From a bacterium (GTDB lineage: Bacteria; Vulcanimicrobiota; Vulcanimicrobiia; Vulcanimicrobiales; Vulcanimicrobiaceae): a stretch of 5,144 nucleotides of DNA. The notes under the pieces were generated by a model. The model was given only the letters and a program-made list of their open reading frames with translations, searched no databases and was not told where the DNA came from. Both the position numbers and the translations under genes were made by a program. Positions 1-4,363 of the stretch are shown here, piece after piece; the stretch's first letter is position 1, and each line of letters opens with the position of its first letter. The stretch spans positions 1-5,144 of the forward strand of contig JAKBCP010000086.1 in NCBI GenBank assembly GCA_021807645.1, given 5' to 3'.

Positions 1-341
1 AGATCAGCGAGATCTGCCGCACGCTCAAGGTGACGGCGAAGGATCTCGGCGTGCCGGTCATCGCGCTCGCGCAGCTCAATCGCGGCGTCGAGACGCGCAA
101 CGAGAAGCGCCCGATGCTCGCCGACCTCCGCGATTCGGGCTCGCTGGAACAGGAGGCCGATTTCGTCGCCTTCCTCTACCGCGAGGGCTACTACAACAAA
201 GAGGCGGCCGACCCCGAACTCACCGAGTTCATCATCGCCAAGCACCGGAACGGCCCGACCGGGAAAGTGAACCTCCGCTTCGAGGCGGAGTACACGCTCT
301 TCCAGCCGTACGGCGACGAGGCGAACTACCCGGCTCCATAG
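1..341 (+). CDS. dnaB: Replicative DNA helicase DnaB, C-terminal part (5' truncated by window)
   Basis: This is the end of the hexameric replicative helicase that unwinds DNA ahead of the replisome using ATP. About 112 residues are visible, in the frame whose first full codon is at base 3; the GTG at 30 is internal. They match the last part of the RecA-like C-terminal domain: the ALAQLNRGVE stretch with the conserved Gln and Asn-Arg, then RPMLADLRDSGSLEQEAD, then the YREGYYNK segment, and IIAKHRNGPTG, which carries the Lys/Arg residues that reach the neighbouring subunit's ATP (arginine finger). The Walker A and B motifs lie upstream of the window. The tail after the usual EYTLF ending is short and Pro/Tyr-rich, and the frame ends in TAG. 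Third positions are strongly G/C, as in a native core gene. No intein is visible in this part. The assignment is very secure. Confidence 0.97.
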   Translation, partial: ISEICRTLKVTAKDLGVPVIALAQLNRGVETRNEKRPMLADLRDSGSLEQEADFVAFLYREGYYNKEAADPELTEFIIAKHRNGPTGKVNLRFEAEYTLFQPYGDEANYPAP

Positions 342-353
342 AATCGCCCGTCC

Positions 354-710
354 ATGAACGCGACGTCTGCGATGACGCTCACGCGGTTGGTGCTCGGCGT
401 CTCCGATATCGAGACTTCCGAACGCTTTTACCGCGACGTCCTCGGCCTGCCCACCCAACGCTCCGCCGATACCGTGACGGTACGGTGGCCGGCATTTACG
501 CTGGAACTCAAGGAGCGCCCCCCCTCGGAGCGCGGCAAGTTTTCTTTCGGTTTCCAAGCCGGGGCCGCCGCCGACGTCGATATGTGGGCGCAACGCTTGC
601 GCGCCGCTCGCGTCGATATCGTGTCGGGGCCGGCGACGCACGGCAACTCGCGCTCGCTCTTCTGCGTCGATCCCGACAACTACGAGATCGAAATTTTCTT
701 CGTCGGTTAA
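354..710 (+). CDS. VOC-superfamily (glyoxalase/bleomycin-resistance fold) protein
   Basis: This is a 118-residue single-domain protein with two beta-alpha-beta-beta-beta modules. The first module opens with LGVSDIETSERFYRDVLGL (residues 14-32), the classic VOC signature. The second ends with VDPDNYEIEI (105-114), corresponding to the usual DPDGN..E motif. VOC enzymes bind a divalent metal through His/Glu ligands and act as isomerases, dioxygenases or resistance proteins. Here Glu113 fits the last ligand, but the usual first His position appears to be Arg11, and no His sits at the start of module two. Metal binding may therefore be lost or altered, and no substrate can be assigned. The gene starts 12 bases after the dnaB stop and is probably cotranscribed with it. 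There is no clear Shine-Dalgarno site; Met7 (base 372) is an alternative start that fits the family's usual N-terminus better. The TAA stop overlaps the stop of the convergent gene. Confidence 0.88.
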   Translation: MNATSAMTLTRLVLGVSDIETSERFYRDVLGLPTQRSADTVTVRWPAFTLELKERPPSERGKFSFGFQAGAAADVDMWAQRLRAARVDIVSGPATHGNSRSLFCVDPDNYEIEIFFVG

Positions 711-1117
711 GGCTCGTCGTCGCTGCGAAGCGTCGAAAAGAAGCTCTGCGCCGTGTCGCGGAGGACGTCGAGAATCCGTTCCATATGCTGCTGGATCTCA
801 TCGCCGGTCGCCGCGAGCGTCTCGATGGTGAAAAGGACGTCGCGCTCCTCTTCCCAGATCGCGACTTTCACGAGTTTTTTGCGCGCGTTTAATTGGTTGG
901 CGAGCTCGATCGCCTCGGCGAATTCGACATCGTCGGGGAGCGTCCAGCCCGACCCGATCATGACGAAGGTCGGATCGTCGCGATACGCGATGGCGAAATA
1001 GCGCGCGCCTTCGCTTTTGAACGAGACGCGAAACGCGTCTTCGTCGTCGTCGCGGTCGTGGAGCAGCCACTCTTCATCGAGCGCCGCTTCGATTCCGCGG
1101 ACGACCTCTTCGATCAC
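707..1117 (-). CDS. YbjN-domain protein, second of a tandem pair
   Basis: This is a 136-residue acidic protein. Its pattern is typical of the YbjN domain: a beta-rich N-terminal half (RVSF..ARYFAIAYRDDPTFVMIG), then FAEAIELANQLNARKKLVKV (about residues 67-86), a further strand pair, and a C-terminal helix (GDEIQQHMERILDVLRD). The domain has a fold like type III secretion chaperones. E. coli YbjN has been described as a regulator of stress and motility, but the molecular role is unsettled. The protein aligns along most of its length with the gene just upstream on the same strand, so the two look like diverged duplicates. The GTG start overlaps the upstream TGA stop (GTGA) and is preceded by GAGG six bases away, which indicates translational coupling and supports this start. 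No signal peptide or membrane segment is visible. The TAA stop overlaps the stop of the convergent VOC gene. Confidence 0.85.
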   Translation of the reverse strand: MIEEVVRGIEAALDEEWLLHDRDDDEDAFRVSFKSEGARYFAIAYRDDPTFVMIGSGWTLPDDVEFAEAIELANQLNARKKLVKVAIWEEERDVLFTIETLAATGDEIQQHMERILDVLRDTAQSFFSTLRSDDEP

Positions 1118-1581
1118 TGGCTGCCTCGCATGAAGGCGTCGATAAATTTTTCCGCGGCGGATTTACTCTCCGTGCGATCGAGAATGCGCGCGACGGCGCT
1201 CGCTCCGCTCTCGCGCACGAGTTCGACGAGCTTCCAGAAGTGCTGCATGAACTCTTCGGGGGAGCTGGCAAATTGTTCGACCGCAGCGACGACGCCGGTG
1301 CGATCCTGCGATGGGTAGAATTTCACGGCCTTCATCGATTCTTGCAGTTCCAACAGCAGGGCCGCGTTCTGCTTGGCATCGCGCGCCCATGCGGGTAATT
1401 CGTGCATCGCTGCGACGACGTAAAAGGTTTCGTCATCTTCGCTGACCGAGACCCAGATCTGCTGACCGCGCGCACGCAACGATATCGCCGCGACGTCGGC
1501 GTTATCGCCGTGAACGTCGATGCTGGTGCGGTGCCCTTCCTCGGCAATAAAACGAGCGATGCGGTCGCGCAATAACTCCAT
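1114..1581 (-). CDS. YbjN-domain protein, first of a tandem pair
   Basis: This 155-residue protein resembles the gene that follows it. Shared blocks in order are ISLRARGQQIWVSVSEDDET with FYVVAAM after it (about residues 33-60), a helix LLLELQESMKAVKFYP (about 76-91) equivalent to the partner's ELANQLNARKKLVKV, the strand region TGVVAAVEQFA, and the helix PEEFMQHFWKLVELV. It has a longer N-terminal helix and a longer C-terminal tail (about residues 128-155) than its partner. The family Asn-x-x-Asn pattern in the central helix is replaced, so it is the more diverged copy. It probably forms a hetero-oligomer with its partner; that is inferred from coupling and similarity only. The ATG start lies five bases after the TAA of the carbonic-anhydrase-like gene. 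No strong Shine-Dalgarno site is seen, so it may depend on translation of the upstream gene. It looks cytoplasmic, with no signal peptide. Confidence 0.82.
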   Translation of the reverse strand: MELLRDRIARFIAEEGHRTSIDVHGDNADVAAISLRARGQQIWVSVSEDDETFYVVAAMHELPAWARDAKQNAALLLELQESMKAVKFYPSQDRTGVVAAVEQFASSPEEFMQHFWKLVELVRESGASAVARILDRTESKSAAEKFIDAFMRGSQ

Positions 1582-1586
1582 CGGGG

Positions 1587-2123
1587 TTACGGCTGCACCT
1601 CATGTGCGTCCGGAGCGCCGATGCCTTCGGCGCGGTAGGCGCGGGTGAGTTGGATATATTCATCCGACGCGATCTCGATCCAGCGACGTGCCTCGCCTTC
1701 GATCGCTTTCTTTACTTTCGCCGGCGCGCCCGCGACCAAGACATTCGCCGGCACGACGACGCGCTCGCCGACGACGCTGCCGGCGGCGACGAGCGAGCCG
1801 CGCCCGATGGTGCAGCCGTTGAGCAGAACGGCGTTGCTGCCGATGAGCGCCTTCGGTTCGATCGTGCAATCTTCCATAACCGCCGCATGGCCGATCGTCA
1901 CGTCGTCGCCGATGTTGGTGGCGATGGTGACGTGAATCACCGCGTTATCTTGGATGGAGGTGCGAGCGCCGACGCGGATCGGGCCATTGTCGCCGCGCAA
2001 GACCGCGCCGAACCAGATACTCGATTCGGGGCCGACTTCGACGTCGCCGATCAGAACGGCGGTCGGGGCGACGAAGGCCGACGGATCGACCCGCGGCGTC
2101 TTGCCGCGAAAGGTTACCAGCAT
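1587..2123 (-). CDS. Gamma-carbonic-anhydrase-like hexapeptide-repeat protein (YrdA/PaaY type)
   Basis: This is a 178-residue left-handed beta-helix protein. Hexapeptide turns run from about residue 11 to 135, followed by a C-terminal helix (RRWIEIASDEYIQLTRAYR). Gamma-class enzymes hydrate CO2 as trimers, with zinc held by three His residues at subunit interfaces. Conserved here are Arg43 and Asp45 (LRGD), Gln58-Asp59 (IQD), His64 (VIH) and His79 (TIGH). The third ligand, normally His in a GH.A.LHGC context, is Glu84 (GHAAVMEDC, codon 1872-1874). Activity is therefore uncertain, and a scaffold or different-metal role is possible. The closing PANVLVAGAPAKV is typical of the family. The start at 2123 (MLVTF) was chosen because it matches the family N-terminus. 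The frame is open to 2285, but that extension would run antisense through the divergent propeller gene and looks random. It is the first gene of an operon with the two YbjN genes. Confidence 0.9.
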   Translation of the reverse strand: MLVTFRGKTPRVDPSAFVAPTAVLIGDVEVGPESSIWFGAVLRGDNGPIRVGARTSIQDNAVIHVTIATNIGDDVTIGHAAVMEDCTIEPKALIGSNAVLLNGCTIGRGSLVAAGSVVGERVVVPANVLVAGAPAKVKKAIEGEARRWIEIASDEYIQLTRAYRAEGIGAPDAHEVQP

Positions 2124-2145
2124 GCCGACGAGGCTTCGTTTTGAA

Positions 2146-2161
2146 GCGGGGAGAACCCCGC
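2146..2161 (+). promoter_or_regulatory. Perfect hairpin over the probable RBS of the propeller gene
   Basis: GCGGGG, loop AGAA, CCCCGC forms a perfect six-base-pair all-G/C stem within the 42-base divergent gap. It ends four bases before the ATG at 2166. The only Shine-Dalgarno-like bases for that gene (GGAG, 2150-2153) lie in the 5' arm and loop, so folding in the mRNA would tend to mask them. Alternatively, the inverted repeat could be a protein-binding site for either divergent promoter. The base pairing is directly visible; any regulatory function is inferred. Confidence 0.35.
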
Positions 2162-2165
2162 AACT

Positions 2166-3098
2166 ATGCCGATGATGACACCGCCGCCCATCGTTGCGGC
2201 CTCTCCCAAAGTGCTGGTGCCCGGGAAGGGCTATTACGATTATTTTACCGCCGACGGCAAGCGCCGACGCATCTACGCCGCGCACTCCGGCGCGCGCGAA
2301 CTCGTGGTGATCGACGCCGACAGCAAGCGGGTGCTGCGCACGGTGCGCGTCGGCCCCTTACACGGCGTTGCAGTGAACCCCGCGAACGGGCACGTCTTTA
2401 CCGGCAACGGCACCGATAAGAGCGTGAGCGAGGTCGATCCGGTTGCCGGACGCGTGTTGCGCACGGTGAAGGTCGGCGGCCCCGTCGATGCGATCGCCTA
2501 CGATCCGGCAACCAAGCACATCTACGCCGACGAAGATGACGGCTCGCATCTGTACGTCATCGATGCATCTTCGATGACGTTGCTCAAGACGCTGACGTTG
2601 CCGGCGAAGAAACTCGAATATCTTGCGGTGAATCCGCGCACGCATACGCTCTATCAAAATCTCACCGATCGCCGTGCGATCGCCGCGATCGATGCAAAGA
2701 GCTTTGCGGTGAAACGCGTTATGTCGACGCCGTTACTGACGGATAACCACCCCCTGATTTTCGATGCGGCCGATAACGCGCTCATCGACGTCGGTGAGAA
2801 CGGCAAGCTCGGCGTCTACTCGACGAGCGGAACGCTGCTGCACGAGGCAAACTTCCCCGGTGGGGTCGATCAGTGCAGCTTCAGCGCGCGGCGTCGTCTG
2901 CTTGCATGCTTCGGCACTTCGCTCACGCTCTTCTCGATTCGCGCCGGCGGTACGCCGGTTCTGATCGGGCAGAAGAAGATCGCGCGCGGCATGCACACCG
3001 GCACGATCGACCCGCGCAGCGGCGACATCTGGGTGGGCTGGCCCGAGGGCGACCGTTCCTACGTCGAGGCCTTCGCGCTCGCTCCGAAGAGCCGATAG
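2166..3098 (+). CDS. YncE-type seven-bladed beta-propeller protein
   Basis: This is a 310-residue protein made almost wholly of about seven repeats of 38-45 residues. Each follows the YncE/NHL-like pattern of a hydrophobic strand, D/NP..xx.hY, then a hVIDa.s..hh.Th.h strand pair. Clear examples are RIYAAHSGARELVVIDADS (about 35-53), VAVNPANGHVFTGNG (69-83), IAYDPATKHIYADED (109-123) and LAVNPRTHTLYQN (153-165); later blades are more diverged, and the last contains IDPRSGDIWVGWPEG. Such propellers usually bind ligands or proteins and are mostly exported. Here the N-terminus is proline-rich without a hydrophobic core, and the in-frame TGA at 2142-2144 rules out a longer start, so no export signal is seen. 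Met at 2172 or 2175 are alternative starts. It is divergent from the carbonic-anhydrase-like gene, and a small gene follows five bases after its TAG. The exact role is unknown. Confidence 0.88.
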   Translation: MPMMTPPPIVAASPKVLVPGKGYYDYFTADGKRRRIYAAHSGARELVVIDADSKRVLRTVRVGPLHGVAVNPANGHVFTGNGTDKSVSEVDPVAGRVLRTVKVGGPVDAIAYDPATKHIYADEDDGSHLYVIDASSMTLLKTLTLPAKKLEYLAVNPRTHTLYQNLTDRRAIAAIDAKSFAVKRVMSTPLLTDNHPLIFDAADNALIDVGENGKLGVYSTSGTLLHEANFPGGVDQCSFSARRRLLACFGTSLTLFSIRAGGTPVLIGQKKIARGMHTGTIDPRSGDIWVGWPEGDRSYVEAFALAPKSR

Positions 3099-3103
3099 GC
3101 GTC

Positions 3104-3364
3104 GTGGCCGCGCATCGTCATCAGACGCCGTTGCGCGGCGTCCGGGCGACCCCGAAGCAGAAGCCGGAGGGTGACCCCGCCTACGGTCCGATGAACCGCC
3201 GGTACATCGGCGTGCCGGGGCATATCCATGAGGTCGTCGAGATCGAGGGCAAGCGGTTGGCAAAGGTCGGCTTCGACGACCGGAAGATCGTTTATTATCT
3301 GCTGGACGACCTAGAACTCGACGAGGGCGCGCAGCGGGGAACCTTCCACGACCGGGAGGGCTAA
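3104..3364 (+). CDS. Small protein with HypC/HupF-like core lacking the conserved cysteine
   Basis: From the GTG at 3104 this is 86 residues; from the ATG at 3191 it is 57. The longer form starts five bases after the propeller stop and adds a basic, probably disordered leader. The shorter form begins just before the recognisable core, but GGAGGGTG (3163-3170) lies about 20 bases from it, too far for a normal Shine-Dalgarno site. The core reads YIGVPGHIHEVVEIEGKRLA, then KVGFDDRKIVYYLLDDLELDEG. It resembles the small OB-fold hydrogenase maturation chaperone HypC (MCIGVPG..., then AKV-F-G--R-V-L-LL). HypC needs the Cys right after its initiator Met; here Tyr occupies that place and there is no Cys anywhere in the protein. 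Classical HypC function is therefore unlikely. The resemblance is short and could be chance or a shared small-barrel fold. Coding potential is good, and the frame ends in TAA 40 bases before a tRNA. Confidence 0.62.
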   Translation: MAAHRHQTPLRGVRATPKQKPEGDPAYGPMNRRYIGVPGHIHEVVEIEGKRLAKVGFDDRKIVYYLLDDLELDEGAQRGTFHDREG

Positions 3365-3404
3365 GGCGCCGTTCGCGCAGAATAGCCGGGCTCGGTCTCC
3401 ACGT

Positions 3405-3480
3405 GCCGACGTAGCTCAGTTGGTAGAGCAGCTGATTCGTAATCAGCAGGTCAGCGGTTCAAGTCCGCTCGTCGGCTCCA
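3405..3480 (+). tRNA. tRNA-Thr (anticodon CGU), CCA encoded
   Basis: A full 76-base cloverleaf can be folded by hand. The acceptor stem is GCCGACG/CGTCGGC, the D arm GCTC/GAGC, the anticodon stem GCTGA/TCAGC with loop TTCGTAA (anticodon CGT at 3438-3440), the variable loop AGGTC, and the T arm AGCGG/CCGCT with loop TTCAAGT. It ends with discriminator T and a genomic CCA. It reads ACG codons, and G1-C72, C2-G71, G35 and U36 agree with threonine identity elements known from E. coli. No clear promoter or terminator is visible around it. The bases just after it are A-rich, and the composition of the following sequence is lower in G+C. Confidence 0.97.
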
Positions 3481-3511
3481 GAAAAATCATCGCATCGAAC
3501 GGGGTGTTGAA

Positions 3512-4189
3512 GTGATCGTCCATGCCACGCCGCCGCCTCCGCACGTTGCAGACGGCGTTTATTATTATGGATCGCGCGGCATGGCCGAGACGATGGTCGT
3601 CGTTTCCGACGAGGGCCGACGAGTTGTTGACGAATCGACGGGGGACACTCGACTACCTTCCAATACAAAAATTCGATTTAACCCAAGAACCTTTTCGGCT
3701 ACTTCTTCCAGCTCGACGATTGGTGGACCGGGCATGTGGATCTCTTCGCGCTCGACCGGCTCGGCGACGAGACAGCGAATCTCCGGGAAAACGTGCGAAG
3801 GAATGCCGAAAGTAATTTGTTCGCGACCCCATGCAATCGTCACCCCAATGCCGGGCACGAAACGAATCGTGCCGTTCGAGCCGTATCTGCTCCCTTATAT
3901 CGTCGTACAAAGCGGCGAGCGAAAATTTACGCTTGCGCCGGAGCAGGAACTATGGGTCCACGGATCGTGTGGAGCAACGAAACCACGAGCCTATCGAAAA
4001 GATGCCTGCATCCACATTACCTGGAACAATACGGCCGATACCCCACCAGGCATACCAACTTCAGAAGACTTATGGTTTAACCCGGCGACGTACGTGCTGG
4101 ATCGTTATCAGGTGGCCGAGGAGCTCCCGGTCGATCGCCTGATTTGCGTCAACGAAAATTCTTGCCGCGATCCTAATGGGAAACCATAG
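3512..4189 (+). CDS. Unrecognised 225-codon frame, possibly a disrupted gene
   Basis: I do not recognise this protein. The frame is open from just past the tRNA anticodon (3443) to TAG at 4187-4189. GTG at 3512 is a possible start with a weak GGGGTG six bases ahead of it; ATG at 3581 is another. The first part (to about residue 45) and the last part (from about residue 125, containing PFEPYLLPYIVVQSGERKF, LAPEQELWVHGSCG and ATYVLDRYQVAEELP) look like real protein and have sensible codon-position composition. The middle (about residues 55-100) is rich in Ser, Arg, Thr and Gly, and its second codon positions are about 80% G/C, which is not coding-like. The other plus frame at 3700-3795 looks better. 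Either two compensating frameshifts have occurred, or the frame is not a single gene. Six cysteines are present in this reading, but there is no signal peptide or membrane segment. Codon third positions are less G/C-biased than in dnaB. Confidence 0.42.
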   Translation: MIVHATPPPPHVADGVYYYGSRGMAETMVVVSDEGRRVVDESTGDTRLPSNTKIRFNPRTFSATSSSSTIGGPGMWISSRSTGSATRQRISGKTCEGMPKVICSRPHAIVTPMPGTKRIVPFEPYLLPYIVVQSGERKFTLAPEQELWVHGSCGATKPRAYRKDACIHITWNNTADTPPGIPTSEDLWFNPATYVLDRYQVAEELPVDRLICVNENSCRDPNGKP

Positions 4190-4363
4190 GCGCCCGCTCG
4201 GTCTCGACTCGAAGGGGAGCCTGCTATCGCGCCGGAACGCTACTGCCCCGCACAAATAGGGAGTTCGCGGCACCGCGATACCCACGAGCATCGTGCGTGC
4301 GAGGAGTTGTTCGGCGTCGGCGCGTATCGCCTGTCGATGTCGAACGGGTATCGCGGTTTCCCC
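4190..4363. other. Intergenic stretch before the secreted-protein gene
   Basis: These 174 bases lie between the TAG of the previous frame and the ATG at 4364. The following gene's frame is open through all of it, but the residues encoded look random and begin with no good start; ATG at 4337 is the only other candidate. It contains one small inverted repeat (4265-4278). I see no recognisable promoter hexamers, no U-run terminator and no RNA gene. Confidence 0.5.
4265..4278. repeat. Short inverted repeat TCGCGG-CA-CCGCGA
   Basis: Six-base arms are separated by two bases, about 86 bases before the ATG at 4364. As RNA it would fold as a five-bp stem with a four-base loop. There is no T-run after it, so it is not a standard terminator. 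It might be an operator-like palindrome for the downstream gene, but short G/C palindromes are common by chance in this composition. Confidence 0.22.

Noticed and set aside
893..1318. Plus-strand 141-codon frame across the two YbjN genes
   Set aside because: It spans the junction of two coupled minus-strand genes that have clear domain patterns, so it is a shadow.
1602..2144. Plus-strand 180-codon frame opposite the carbonic-anhydrase-like gene
   Set aside because: Asp/Ala/Arg-rich product typical of an antisense shadow; the minus strand carries clear hexapeptide repeats and active-site residues.
2124..2285. 54-residue N-terminal extension of the carbonic-anhydrase-like gene
   Set aside because: It would run antisense through the start of the propeller gene, its residues look random, and family members begin at the MLVTF start.
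2873..3103. Upstream extension of the HypC-like frame into the propeller gene
   Set aside because: The frame is open there only as a shadow of the propeller coding sequence; the first sensible start is the GTG at 3104.
2733..3263. Minus-strand 176-codon frame opposite the propeller gene
   Set aside because: Arg/Ala-rich product without structure-like pattern, antisense to well-formed propeller blades.
3365..3404. Promoter for the tRNA gene
   Set aside because: AGAATA at 3379-3384 is a weak -10 candidate with no matching -35 element, so it is not reported as a feature.
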